Part shown: one piece after another, positions 1-8,176 of the stretch
How the letters are laid out: every line of letters starts with the position of its first letter
Position numbering within the stretch: position 1 is the first letter of the stretch
Assembly (NCBI GenBank): GCA_041567315.1
Contig: JBFGCA010000055.1
Location: forward strand, 1-29,750
DNA length: 29,750 bases
Direction of reading: 5' to 3'
Source: JBFGCA01 sp041567315
GTDB lineage: Bacteria > Acidobacteriota > Thermoanaerobaculia > Multivoradales > JAHEKO01
Position numbers and translations under genes: made by a program
Notes under the pieces: generated by a model
Told to the model about the DNA's origin: nothing
The model's input: only the letters and a program-made list of their open reading frames with translations
Databases searched by the model: none

Positions 1-82
1 CCGCCGGCGTCGCTTCTTCTCGGGCCAGGCGCTGCCCGCTCGGCGCTGGACGGGCGGGGGCACCTCCACCGCGGGCCGCTAG
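1..82 (+). CDS. Possible 3' end of a plus-strand gene cut by the window edge
   Basis: The frame starting at base 2 is open from the window edge to a TAG at 80-82 and would give the last 26 residues of a protein (arginine-rich, then FFSGQALPARRW and a Gly/Ser/Thr tail). It would converge on the kynureninase gene, whose stop lies at 85-87, leaving a gap of two bases. The tail matches no family I recognise. In DNA this GC-rich a short open frame is weak evidence, so this may be chance. Confidence 0.3.
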   Translation, partial: RRRRFFSGQALPARRWTGGGTSTAGR

Positions 83-84
83 GG

Positions 85-1365
85 CTAGGCCTCCAGGGCG
101 CCGGCCAGGATCTCGGCAAACCGCCAGGCCTCGTGGAAGGTGTTGTAGAGCGGTGCCGGGGCGACGCGGAGGACGTCCGGCGGCCGCAGGTCGCAGACCA
201 CGCCGGCGGCGCGCAGCCTCGCCAGCAGGCCGGGCGGGTCGGGGGCGACGCGGAGCGACAGGGCGCACCCGCGCTGCTCGGGACGCCGCGGGGTCAGCAG
301 GCGGACCCGCTCGGCCGGCAGGCGGTCGATCAGCTCCTCGAGGAAGCCGGTGAGCCGGATCGACTTGCGGCGCAGCGCTTCGATCCCGGCCTCGCGGAAG
401 ATCGCGAGCGACGCCTTGAGCGGCGCCAGCGCCAGGATCGGGGGGTTGGAGACCTGCCAGCCGGCGGCGCCGGGCTGGGCGCGGAAGCTCCGCGCCACGT
501 CCATGTCGAAGCGGGTCGCGGGGTCGGTGCCCCACCAGCCGGCCCACCGCGGCAGCTCGAGATCCGACCCGTGGCGTTCGTGGACGAAGCAGCCGCCGAC
601 CGCGCCGGGGCCGCCGTTGAGGTACTTGTAGGTGCACCAGACGGCGAAGTCGACCCGCCAGTCGTGGAGACGGTGGGGGAGGTTGCCGACCGAGTGGGCG
701 AGGTCGAAGCCGGCCACCGCGCCGTGGCGGTGGGCGGCGGCGGTGACCCGCTCCAGGTCGAAGGCCTGGCCGGTGAGGTAGTTGACGTTGCCCAGCAGCA
801 CCAGAGCCAGCGAGTCCCCGAGGCGGTCGATCGCGCTCTCGACGTCGTCGGTGCGCAGGATCTCCTCGCCGGGCCGGGGCTGCAGCTCGACCAGCGCCGG
901 GGCGAGGTCGTGACCGTGGTGCCGGAGGTGCGATTCGACGGCGAAGCGATCCGAGGGGAAGACGTGGTCCTCGGTCAGGATCTTGAAGCGCTCGGCGGTC
1001 GGCCGGTAGAAGCTGGCGAGCATCAGATGGAGATTCACGGTGAGGGCGTTCATCAGCGTCACTTCCGACGGCCGGGCGCCGACCAGCTCGGCCATCGGGG
1101 CGACCAGCGGCTCGAGGTAGGCGTACCAGGGCTCCGCCTCCTCGAAGTGACCTTCGACCGCCCGCGTGGCCCAGCGCTCCAGCTCGCGCTCCACCTCGCG
1201 GCGGGCGACCTTCGGCATCAGCCCCAGCGAGTGACCGGCCAGGTAGATCAGCTCGCGGCCGTTCTCGGCCGGCAGGTGGAACCGCGAGCGGTAGCCGGCG
1301 AGCGGGTCGCGGCGGTCGAGCTCGAGGGCGCGCGCCTCGTCGCCGGCGAAGGCTGCGGGGCTCAT
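85..1365 (-). CDS. kynU: Kynureninase
   Basis: PLP enzyme that cleaves L-kynurenine to anthranilate and alanine in tryptophan breakdown; cytoplasmic. The 426-residue product has the usual length. Visible fold-type I features are the phosphate-binding region around residues 106-112 (NALTVNLH), FPSD at 136-139, the PLP-ring aspartate in FDLAH (220-224), and the Schiff-base lysine K247 in CTYKYLNGGPG. The ATG at 1365 is chosen because its A is the last base of the kynB stop codon (TGATG), which implies coupled translation. Larger overlapping frames that run into kynB are not real. No tryptophan or indoleamine dioxygenase gene is visible, so the first pathway step must be encoded elsewhere. Confidence 0.95.
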   Translation of the reverse strand: MSPAAFAGDEARALELDRRDPLAGYRSRFHLPAENGRELIYLAGHSLGLMPKVARREVERELERWATRAVEGHFEEAEPWYAYLEPLVAPMAELVGARPSEVTLMNALTVNLHLMLASFYRPTAERFKILTEDHVFPSDRFAVESHLRHHGHDLAPALVELQPRPGEEILRTDDVESAIDRLGDSLALVLLGNVNYLTGQAFDLERVTAAAHRHGAVAGFDLAHSVGNLPHRLHDWRVDFAVWCTYKYLNGGPGAVGGCFVHERHGSDLELPRWAGWWGTDPATRFDMDVARSFRAQPGAAGWQVSNPPILALAPLKASLAIFREAGIEALRRKSIRLTGFLEELIDRLPAERVRLLTPRRPEQRGCALSLRVAPDPPGLLARLRAAGVVCDLRPPDVLRVAPAPLYNTFHEAWRFAEILAGALEA

Positions 1366-1988
1366 CAGGCCAGCTCGCGCAGCACCGCCCGCACCGGGCT
1401 GGCCTCGAAGCCCGCGAGCCGCAGCGGCAGCGCGATCAGCTCGTAGACGCCCTCGGGGACGCCGGCCAGCCGCAGCCCCTCGAGGATCGCGACGCCGTGC
1501 CGCCCGCAGGCGTGATGGACCGGCAGCTCCTCGGAGTCGAAGAGGTCGACGCTGGGCGCGTCGAGACCGAGCAGCCGCACCCCGCGGCCGGCCAGGTGCC
1601 GCACCAGCTCGACCGAGGGCGCCGCGAAGTCCCGGTTGAGGACCTGTGGGTCGGGGAAGGTGCCGGTGTCGAGAAGCAGCCGCTCGCACTCGACCGCCGC
1701 CGGCAGGTCGGCGGGATCGATCCGGCGGCCGCGGGCGACGCGGAGCCGCAGCAGCTGGCAGCGCCCCAGGTAGGTCTCCAGCGGCAGCCGCTCGATCGAC
1801 GGTGCCCCGGCCGTGCAGTGGCTGGGCGCGTCGGCGTGGGCGCCCAGGTGGACGGTGGCGCGGAGCGTCGACAACTCCACCGCATCGCCGGCCTCCAGGC
1901 GGAGCAGCCGCTCGCGGGTGAGCGGCGTGTCCCCCGGCCAGACCGGAAAGCCCTCGGCGACGGCAGGAGAGATGTCGTAGATCTTCAC
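1365..1988 (-). CDS. kynB: Kynurenine formamidase (cyclase family)
   Basis: Hydrolyses N-formyl-kynurenine to kynurenine and formate, the step before kynureninase. The 207-residue protein is typical of the bacterial metal-dependent cyclase/KynB family. The metal-binding signature HLGAHADAPSH lies at residues 47-57 (H47, H51, D53, H57), after the conserved FPVWPGDTP at 14-22. The start is a GTG at 1988 with a GGAG element about 11 bases upstream; the reading MKIYDIS fits the family N-terminus. It is the first gene of a two-gene unit and shares one base with the kynU start. A candidate -10 (TATACT) lies about 64 bases upstream on the same strand. Confidence 0.93.
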   Translation of the reverse strand: MKIYDISPAVAEGFPVWPGDTPLTRERLLRLEAGDAVELSTLRATVHLGAHADAPSHCTAGAPSIERLPLETYLGRCQLLRLRVARGRRIDPADLPAAVECERLLLDTGTFPDPQVLNRDFAAPSVELVRHLAGRGVRLLGLDAPSVDLFDSEELPVHHACGRHGVAILEGLRLAGVPEGVYELIALPLRLAGFEASPVRAVLRELA

Positions 1989-2051
1989 CGCGGTCGCTCC
2001 GCCACCGGCGAGCCGCCGGTCCCGCCGCCGCCCGCTTCCCGGAGCCGCGCG

Positions 2052-2057
2052 AGTATA
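2052..2057 (-). promoter_or_regulatory. Candidate -10 element for kynBU
   Basis: On the minus strand this reads TATACT, five of six matches to the sigma70 -10 consensus, in an otherwise very GC-rich gap between divergent genes. I see no convincing -35 at 16-18 bases upstream. The predicted start of transcription would give a 5' leader of about 55 bases before kynB. Confidence 0.4.
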
Positions 2058-2086
2058 GCGGCCGGGTTAAACTGCGGACGCTTCCC

Positions 2087-2770
2087 ATGCGGCTCGCGGT
2101 CTTCGATCTCGACGGCACCCTGGCCGACACGCTGAAGGTCGACCACCGCTGCTTCCTGCAGGCGTTCCGGGACGAGTTCGGCATCACCGTCGCCGACGAG
2201 GACTGGACGACCTACCGGCACACCACCGACTCGGGGATCACCCCCGAGGTGCTGGAGCGCGCCTGGGGCCGGCCGGCGACGCCCGCCGAGGTGGCGCGTC
2301 ACCGCGAGCGCTTCGTGGCCCTGCTGGAGGGAGAGACCGAGCGGGTGCCGCACGAGTTCGCCCAGGTGCCGGGGGCGGCCGAGCTGCTGGCCGCGCTGGC
2401 CGCCGCGCCCGGGTGGGGGGCGGTCGTCGCCACCGGGAGCTGGCGGCGCTCGGCGCTGCTCAAGCTCGCGACGGCCGGTCTCGGCGCCGTCGCTCCCCCG
2501 GTGGCCTCGGCCGACGACGCCCTGGAGCGCGAGGCCATCGTCCGCCACGGGCTCGAGCTGGCGCGCGGCGACGGCCACCGCTTCGAGAGCGTGGTGCTGC
2601 TCGGCGACAAGCCCTGGGACGCCCGGGCCGCGGCCCGGCTGGGGCTGGGCTTCGTCGGCGTCGCCACCGCCGACGGCGACGCGCTGGCGGCGGCCGGCGC
2701 CGGGCTGGTGCTCGACGACTTCCGCGATACCGGGGGGTGTCTGGCGGCGCTCGCCGCCGCCGCCCGCTGA
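2087..2770 (+). CDS. HAD-superfamily hydrolase (phosphoglycolate phosphatase-like)
   Basis: A 227-residue haloacid dehalogenase-type phosphatase, probably cytoplasmic. Motif I is FDLDGT (residues 6-11), with D7 the nucleophile and D9 the acid/base. A helical cap follows (about 15-90). Motif II is ATGS (115-118), motif III is probably K126, and motif IV is GDKPWD (173-178). The layout matches subfamily I phosphatases such as Gph and beta-phosphoglucomutase, but the substrate cannot be read from sequence. It is divergent from kynBU across about 98 bases. There is no Shine-Dalgarno site before the ATG. A TAAACT hexamer at 2068-2073 suggests a very short leader of about seven bases. Confidence 0.88.
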   Translation: MRLAVFDLDGTLADTLKVDHRCFLQAFRDEFGITVADEDWTTYRHTTDSGITPEVLERAWGRPATPAEVARHRERFVALLEGETERVPHEFAQVPGAAELLAALAAAPGWGAVVATGSWRRSALLKLATAGLGAVAPPVASADDALEREAIVRHGLELARGDGHRFESVVLLGDKPWDARAAARLGLGFVGVATADGDALAAAGAGLVLDDFRDTGGCLAALAAAAR

Positions 2771-2892
2771 AGCGCGCGAACTGGAGCCCCGGGGACCCGC
2801 TGGCCGCCCGGGAACCGGCGGCTGTCCTCGAACCGCCCTTGTCGGCGCGCCGTACCTGTGACCGGTGCTGCCGACGGCGTTCGCCCAGGCGG

Positions 2893-2898
2893 TAGAAT
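2893..2898 (+). promoter_or_regulatory. Candidate -10 element for the YceI gene
   Basis: TAGAAT, five of six matches to the -10 consensus, 60 bases before the preferred start at 2959. Only a GAC core is seen in the -35 region near 2873, so the -35 is weak. The gap 2771-2892 shows nothing else I can identify. Confidence 0.4.
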
Positions 2899-2958
2899 GG
2901 CGCCTCCGCCAGCAGCAGCCTGGTTCAGGACGAGACCAGAAGAAGGGAGATGCCAAAG

Positions 2959-3546
2959 ATGCTCATCAAGAAGCTCGCGCTCGCGGCGGCGCTGGCGCTG
3001 CTCCTGCCGGGGCTGGCGCCGGCCGCGGCCAGTACCTGGAACGTCAACACGCCGCACAGCGAAGTCGCGTTTTCCGTCCGCCACTTCCTCACCCCGGTGC
3101 CGGGCCGCTTCAACGACTTCAGCGGCACCATCGTCTACGACCCGGACGACCTCGGCAAGTCCAGCGTCGAGATCACCGTCCAGGCGGCCTCCATCGACAC
3201 CAACAACGAGGACCGCGACAACCACCTGCGCTCGGCCGACTTCCTCGACGTCGCCAACCACCCGACACTGTCGTTCCGCAGCACCGGCATCGAGGGCTCG
3301 GAGAGCACGCTGTCGGTCACCGGCGACCTGATCCTCCGCGGCGTCACCAAGCAGGTCACCATCCCGGTCGAGTTCCTCGGCACGCTGGAGACCTCGCAGG
3401 GCCCCAAGGCCGGCTTCGCCGCCGAGTTCACCCTCGATCGCCAGGAGTACGGCGTCAGCTGGAACCGGGTGCTCGACCAGGGCGGCGCCATCCTCGGCGA
3501 CGAGGTCAAGGTCCGCATCGCGATCGAGGCCGACAAGGCCCAGTAG
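2959..3546 (+). CDS. Secreted YceI-family lipid-binding protein
   Basis: YceI proteins are periplasmic eight-stranded lipocalin-like barrels that bind polyisoprenoid or other amphiphilic lipids. The product has a signal peptide (LIKK, then an Ala/Leu-rich core, cleaved near AAA-STW) followed by the family signature: W-N-V-N-T-P-H-S-E-V-F-S-V-R-H near the mature N-terminus, then DARD/NNEDRDNHLRSADFLD-type and NHPTLSF segments, and the GVTKQVTIPVEF strand. An ATG at 2950 is also in frame, but AGGGAG at 2944-2949 abuts it; the ATG at 2959 has a proper nine-base spacing and starts directly at the signal peptide, giving 195 residues. It is followed by a large exported protein of unknown role with no sign of joint function. 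Confidence 0.92.
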   Translation: MLIKKLALAAALALLLPGLAPAAASTWNVNTPHSEVAFSVRHFLTPVPGRFNDFSGTIVYDPDDLGKSSVEITVQAASIDTNNEDRDNHLRSADFLDVANHPTLSFRSTGIEGSESTLSVTGDLILRGVTKQVTIPVEFLGTLETSQGPKAGFAAEFTLDRQEYGVSWNRVLDQGGAILGDEVKVRIAIEADKAQ

Positions 3547-3648
3547 GGCCGGCCGGCGAGCTCGCGCGGGCGGGGCTCGCCATCCCGGGCGGTGGCCAGC
3601 GTCCGCTCCAGCCTTGAGGCGCTCGAGGCTCTCCCGGCTCCGAACTTG

Positions 3649-3667
3649 CATCGGCATCCTGCCGATG
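3649..3667 (+). promoter_or_regulatory. Hairpin over the start codon of the VWA-like gene
   Basis: CATCGGCA (3649-3656) and TGCCGATG (3660-3667) are perfect inverted repeats around a three-base loop. The right arm ends with the proposed ATG at 3665. In the transcript this stem would hide the start codon. No Shine-Dalgarno site is apparent. Confidence 0.4.
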
Positions 3668-5572
3668 GCTGACCGGAGAGGGTCTGCGGTCTTCTTTGGT
3701 AGGGTCGTCGTCGCCGGTCTGCTTCTGGCCGGCGCCGGCGTCGCCGCGGGCCAGGAGTCGCCGCCGGTCCGGGCCGAGGAGCGGGTCACCGCGGTCGACC
3801 TGCTGGTCGGCTTCGAGACCGGCAAGGACGGGCGGCCGCTGGCGCCGCCAGCGAACCTGCGGCTCTCCGAGCTGAGCGTGCGGCTCGGCGGCCGGGCGGT
3901 GCCGCTGGTCGGGCTCGAGCCGGCGGACGGGGCCGGCGCCGAGCCCTGGCGCCTGGCGGTCTACTTCGACCTGCCGCTGGCAAGCTCGCGCACCGTCCGG
4001 TGGGCGGCCTCGGTGCTGGCCGAGCGGGCCGCCGAGCTGGTCGAGCTGGGGGCGGTCGAGGTGGTGGTCGCCGACCCCGAGCCCGGCGTCGTCCTCGCCG
4101 CCGGCCGCGACGCCGAGCTCCTCGACCAGGCGCTGTCGGGGATCTTTGTGCGCGGGCGGGGCGAGGACCGCCTGGTCCGCCGTCGCGAGGAGTTCCTGCT
4201 GGCGGAGGGCGATCCGGCCGGGCCGCCGCCGGAGACTGCCCGGCAGGCGGCGGTCGCCGAGCAGCGGCTGGTACGCGAGCGCCAGGACGAGCTGGCGAGC
4301 TGGCTGATCGAGCAGACCGGCAACGACACCCCGCGACGCGCGCTGCTGCTGGTGAGCGACGGTTTCGACCTGGCGCCGGAGAGCTTCTACGGCGGCGCCG
4401 GGGCCGACAGTGGTGGCGCCGAGGGTGGCGGCAGCGACGGCGTCGGCGCCGGCGGTGCCGCGACCGGGGGCGTCGGCTCGCCGGCGACGGTCGACCTGAC
4501 GCCCGACACCGAGACCTTGGCCCGCACCCTGGCGGCCTACGGCTGGGTGGTGGCGCCGCTGGCGCCACCCGAGGCGGTGCGCGGCGCCAAGCGGTTCGGG
4601 GTCCGCTGGTCCCCCCGGCCGCACCTCATCGCCAGCTTCACGCTGCGCACGCTGGCCGTGTGGTTGGACCGCAACCGCAACCCCAAGAAGGCCGGCGCCC
4701 TGACCGAGCTGGGTCTGGCGCTCGAGGCACAGGGCGAGCTCGAGGAGGCCGAGGACGCCTTCCGCCGCGCCGTCTACCACTACTACGACCACCCCAAGAC
4801 GGCCGGCCGGCAGGCGGCGGCGCTGGTCCACCTGGGGCGGGTGCTGGAGCGCCGCGGCGAGAGCCTGGAGGCGCGCGAGGCCCTCCGCTCGGCGGTGGCC
4901 TTCGACCCGACGCTGGCGGCGGCCTACCCGTTCACCGCGGCGGCCCTGACCGACCCGCTGGCGCCGCTCGCGCTGCTGGCCGCGGAGACCGCGGGGCGCA
5001 CGGTGGAGGACCGGCCGTCGCTCGACGACCTGCTGGACTCGCTGGCCGGCCGGGTGCGGCTCACCTTCCAGGTCTCCGGGCCGCCCGACGGCGAGCTCCA
5101 CGAGCTGGCGCTCGAACTGGACCGTGCCGTCCGCCCGGTCTACCCGCGCTGGGCCCGCTCGGGCACGCTACCGAGCGTCGGCGCGCTGCGCCTGCGGCGG
5201 CTGCTGGCCGGCCGCGCCGAGGAGGGACCGCTGCCGGTCGAGGTGTCCTGCCTTAGGGCCACTGCGGAAAGGGGTGGCGACTCGGGCCGCACCGGCCGGC
5301 TGAGGCTGCGTCTGGCTACCGCCGCCGTGCCACCGCCGGTCGGAGCCGCCGGTGCGCGCGGCTCCGCCGGCAGCGGGCTGCGGCTCACCTGGGGCACCCG
5401 GGGACCGGCGACCGAGACGGCAGTCCACCAGCGGCCGCTGCGTCCCGAGGAGCTGGCGGCGGGCTCGCTCGAGCTCGCCCTGCCGCTGCCGGCGGGACAC
5501 GTCTGGGTGGCGGCCGTGGTCGAAGAGATCGCCACCGGCGCCTGGGGCGGCGAGGTCTGCGAGCTACGCTAG
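3665..5572 (+). CDS. Exported VWA-like protein with TPR repeats
   Basis: About 635 residues from the ATG at 3665; a TTG at 3614 in the same frame would add 17. An N-terminal hydrophobic segment (about residues 10-29, ending VAAGQ) looks like a signal peptide. Residues 40-310 resemble the VWFA-related domain common in Acidobacteriota: WRLAVYFDLPLASS at the expected metal-site strand, and RRALLLVSDGFDLAPESFYGG. The canonical DxSxS metal motif is degenerate here (D-L-P-L-A-S-S), so metal binding is doubtful. A Gly/Ser/Ala-rich insert follows, then two TPR-like repeats around 340-410 (LTELGLALEAQGELEEAEDAFRRA and a second copy, shown in part). The C-terminal 200 residues are unassigned. Role unknown; probably periplasmic or surface protein contacts. 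Confidence 0.75.
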   Translation: MADRRGSAVFFGRVVVAGLLLAGAGVAAGQESPPVRAEERVTAVDLLVGFETGKDGRPLAPPANLRLSELSVRLGGRAVPLVGLEPADGAGAEPWRLAVYFDLPLASSRTVRWAASVLAERAAELVELGAVEVVVADPEPGVVLAAGRDAELLDQALSGIFVRGRGEDRLVRRREEFLLAEGDPAGPPPETARQAAVAEQRLVRERQDELASWLIEQTGNDTPRRALLLVSDGFDLAPESFYGGAGADSGGAEGGGSDGVGAGGAATGGVGSPATVDLTPDTETLARTLAAYGWVVAPLAPPEAVRGAKRFGVRWSPRPHLIASFTLRTLAVWLDRNRNPKKAGALTELGLALEAQGELEEAEDAFRRAVYHYYDHPKTAGRQAAALVHLGRVLERRGESLEAREALRSAVAFDPTLAAAYPFTAAALTDPLAPLALLAAETAGRTVEDRPSLDDLLDSLAGRVRLTFQVSGPPDGELHELALELDRAVRPVYPRWARSGTLPSVGALRLRRLLAGRAEEGPLPVEVSCLRATAERGGDSGRTGRLRLRLATAAVPPPVGAAGARGSAGSGLRLTWGTRGPATETAVHQRPLRPEELAAGSLELALPLPAGHVWVAAVVEEIATGAWGGEVCELR

Positions 5573-5604
5573 CGCGGCCGACCTCGACAGGCGCCCGACC
5601 GAAA

Positions 5605-7581
5605 TCAGGACGGCGGTTCCTGGCTGAGGGCCGTCAGCCGCACCCTCACGCGGCCGTAGGCCCATTGCCCGTCGCCCATGGTGGCCAGTCGCAGCCGGGT
5701 GACGATGCGGTGTTTGGGCGCCGCGTCGAGACCCTGGCGCAGGTCCCGGCCGAGCTGCCCGGTGCCCCAGACCGCGGGCGACAGCAGGAAGCCGGTGCCG
5801 TTGGCGGGGAATCTCGCCTTGAGGCGCCGGCCGTCGGCGAACTTGAGCTCGAGCTTGAGCGCCGGCGCGTTGTAGAGCAGGTGGGCCAGCTTGCCGAGCG
5901 GCGTCCGAGCGACCTCGATCTCCGCCCACACGGCGGGCCCGAACCGCGTGCGGTCCATGCGCCAGGACTCACCCAGCGACAAGCTCCGCTCTTCGCTGAT
6001 TCCGGTGAAGAAGGGCCGGCGCGCCGCCGGCGGGCGGCGCCTCAGGACCAGCAGTTGATTCGCCGCCTTCACCGGCTCGTATCCGCTGTACAGCTCGAGG
6101 AGGGACTCGCTGTCGCGGAACCCGGGAGGGAGCTTGCGGAACGGCTCGAGCCGGACCACGACCCAGTCGGGCGCCGCCGCGCTGCGGTAGAAGTCGCGGT
6201 TGAGGCGCGCCAGGCGAGGCGTGAAGACGCTGAAGCTCTGGAACACCGGTCGCGGCCGGTAGTCGAGGCCGTGTGCGAGCAGGATCGCGGCGGCGTCTCC
6301 GTAGAGGTCCACCGTTCCGGGCAGCGGCGGCAACGGGTTGCCGGCGACGATCTCGTCGATCCGCTGGCGGTGCCACCGCCGGAGGGTGTCGGGATCGCTC
6401 CACAGCGCGCGCATCAGGCGGAGCGACGCGAACGGGCGGTGCCGTGCGGCGACCAGGCGGCCGCTGATCCTCTCCTCGAAGCGCAGTTCGGCCATGACCA
6501 TCAGGGCGAGCGTGGCCAGGCCGGCGACGATCCACCGGACACTCCAGAGGGCCGCCGGGCTACTCTTGCTTCTTGCCGGTAGCGCCACGGCCAGCCAGGC
6601 CACGGCGGTGGTGAGCACCCAGGGGACGCTGATGCGGGTGCCCTGCTGGCGGATGGACCCCAGCTTGAAGGAGATCAAGAAGAGTCCGGCGATCGCCAGC
6701 AGCCACAGCACCCGCCGCCCGCGCGAGCCGTCGAGGTCGGCCAGGGTCAGCGAGACCAGGGTCAGGCCCATGCCGGCGAGCAGCGCCGCCGACTCCCAGC
6801 CGCTGCCGGTGGTCAGCATCGCCTCGGCGTACCCGGCCGCGATCTCGCTGGCGTTGCGGAAGTAGGCCGGCAGACCGGCCAGGCGCTGCCCCGCGGCGAC
6901 CCAGAGCGCCAGCACGAAGAGCGCGAGATAGACCGGTGCCCGGCAGATCCTGCCGCAGCGCAGCGACACCGCCGCCGCGCTCAGCACCACCACCCACGGC
7001 ACCGCGACGAAGTGGACGAACTTCATCAGGGCGGCCACCGCCAACAGCATGAGGACGAAGAGCTCGAGCGGGGTGACGCGGGCGCTCCCTTTGCCGAGGG
7101 CAAGTCCCACGAAAAGCAGCAGGAGCAGGAACAGGTGGAGGTCGGTGGCCAGGGTGACCGCCAGCAGCAGGAAGAAGCCCAGGCCGGCGAGAGCCTTCAT
7201 CGGCACGTCGAGGTCCAGGACGATGCGCCGGAAAGCCGCGCAGAGGCCGATCGCCAGCAGCGCCGTCCAGCCGCACAGCAGCCAGTAGGTCCGGGGCCAG
7301 TACAGGCGCTGGGCCAGAAAGCCGAACGGACCGAAGGTGTACACCAGGTCCCGGCCGAACTGCAGGTCGCTCAGTGCGAAGTGGTGGAGGGTGGCCCCCC
7401 ACGAGCCGTCGATCGAGGTGTCCAGGTACTTGGGGTTGGACGGCAGCAGATAGAGGACGCAGAGCGCCAAGATCGCCGTCAGGGCCCAGCGGTCCAGCCG
7501 CTCCCGGCGTCCCAGCCGCCGCTCGCCGGCGCTTCCAGCGGCGTCGGCTGTCTCTGCCCTCGCTGTCGGTAGGTTCTTCAA
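5605..7581 (-). CDS. Polytopic membrane protein with large C-terminal soluble domain
   Basis: About 658 residues. After a charged N-terminus there are roughly ten hydrophobic helices from residue about 33 to 365 (for example WALTAILALCVLYLL and VRWIVAGLATLALMVMAEL), followed by about 290 hydrophilic residues. The shape (helices plus a soluble tail) recalls GT-C-type membrane proteins, but I see no diagnostic motif and assign no function. The start is taken as TTG at 7581 because it forms TTGA with the stop of the upstream kinase fragment and has GAGG ten bases upstream. It ends 32 bases from the convergent VWA-like gene. Longer frames extending upstream overlap the kinase fragment in another frame. 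Confidence 0.7.
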   Translation of the reverse strand: MKNLPTARAETADAAGSAGERRLGRRERLDRWALTAILALCVLYLLPSNPKYLDTSIDGSWGATLHHFALSDLQFGRDLVYTFGPFGFLAQRLYWPRTYWLLCGWTALLAIGLCAAFRRIVLDLDVPMKALAGLGFFLLLAVTLATDLHLFLLLLLFVGLALGKGSARVTPLELFVLMLLAVAALMKFVHFVAVPWVVVLSAAAVSLRCGRICRAPVYLALFVLALWVAAGQRLAGLPAYFRNASEIAAGYAEAMLTTGSGWESAALLAGMGLTLVSLTLADLDGSRGRRVLWLLAIAGLFLISFKLGSIRQQGTRISVPWVLTTAVAWLAVALPARSKSSPAALWSVRWIVAGLATLALMVMAELRFEERISGRLVAARHRPFASLRLMRALWSDPDTLRRWHRQRIDEIVAGNPLPPLPGTVDLYGDAAAILLAHGLDYRPRPVFQSFSVFTPRLARLNRDFYRSAAAPDWVVVRLEPFRKLPPGFRDSESLLELYSGYEPVKAANQLLVLRRRPPAARRPFFTGISEERSLSLGESWRMDRTRFGPAVWAEIEVARTPLGKLAHLLYNAPALKLELKFADGRRLKARFPANGTGFLLSPAVWGTGQLGRDLRQGLDAAPKHRIVTRLRLATMGDGQWAYGRVRVRLTALSQEPPS

Positions 7582-8027
7582 CCCACCGGCACCTCGCTTC
7601 CGGGGCCCGTCGCCGTCCGCCACCAGGCCTCCGCCCGCGCCTGGCTCCAGGGTCGGGCCAGGGGCACCGCCTCGAGGCGGGCGCGCAGCGCGGCGGCGCT
7701 CGCCGGCCGGGCCGCGGGGTTCTTGGCCAGGCAGTCGAGGACGATGCGGTCGAGGGCGGCCGGCACCTCCTGGGTGGCGCGCGCCGAGGGTGGGGCCGGC
7801 TCGGTCTCGAGATGGGCCGCCAGCACCTCGGCGGAGGTCTCGCCATCGAAGACCGGCCGCCCGGTGAGGAGCCAGTAGGCGACCCAACCCACCGCGTAGA
7901 GGTCGGACCGCGGAGTGGCTTCGCGCTCGCCCGAGAGGTCGCCCCCCGAGGCCCGTTCGAGCAGCCGGGTGACCTCACCCGGCCCGTCGTCTCGTCGCAT
8001 GACAGACCCGGCCTTCGGGTCGAGCAT
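7578..8027 (-). pseudogene. Truncated Ser/Thr protein kinase, C-lobe only
   Basis: 149 residues matching only the last part of a eukaryote-type (Hanks) kinase domain. SDLYAVGWVAYWLLTGRPVF (helix F region, about residues 41-60) is followed by the helix H-I region RIVLDCLAKNPAARP (about 93-107) with its conserved arginine, and a Trp-rich tail seen in Acidobacteriota kinases. The glycine loop, the VAIK lysine, the HRD catalytic loop and the DFG motif are all missing, and none is found upstream in any frame. The protein cannot be an active kinase. It still overlaps the next gene by TTGA, so its translation may remain useful for the membrane protein. A full-length kinase probably once headed this operon. 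Confidence 0.7.
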
Positions 8028-8029
8028 AG

Positions 8030-8176
8030 CGCCGCCGCGGCTCGGGCCTCGACCACTTCTACCGGGACCCCGAGATCGACCTCGAGACCCTGGCCCTGGC
8101 CCAGGTAGTCGACGAGCAGCTCGAACGCCAGAACCCGTTGGCGAGGTGGCGTCCGGGTGAGGGGCCAGCGGTACTA
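8030..8176 (+). other. Orphan coding-like fragment between kinase remnant and HEAT gene
   Basis: Between two minus-strand genes the plus strand is open from a TAG at 8027-8029 and reads GLDHFYRDPEIDLETL, then ALAQVVDEQLERQNPLARW. It looks like real protein, being rich in acidic residues and balanced, unlike the Arg/Ala/Pro shadow frames elsewhere. It has no good start and runs antisense into the HEAT gene. It may be the remnant of a gene lost in the same event that truncated the kinase. The family is not recognised. Confidence 0.3.

Noticed and set aside
133..1446. A 437-codon plus-strand frame opposite kynureninase
   Set aside because: Antisense shadow; the minus strand carries an intact kynureninase with all active-site residues.
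8023..8028. TATGCT on the minus strand as a leaderless promoter for the kinase fragment
   Set aside because: No start codon lies six bases downstream, and the hexamer overlaps the proposed ATG itself.
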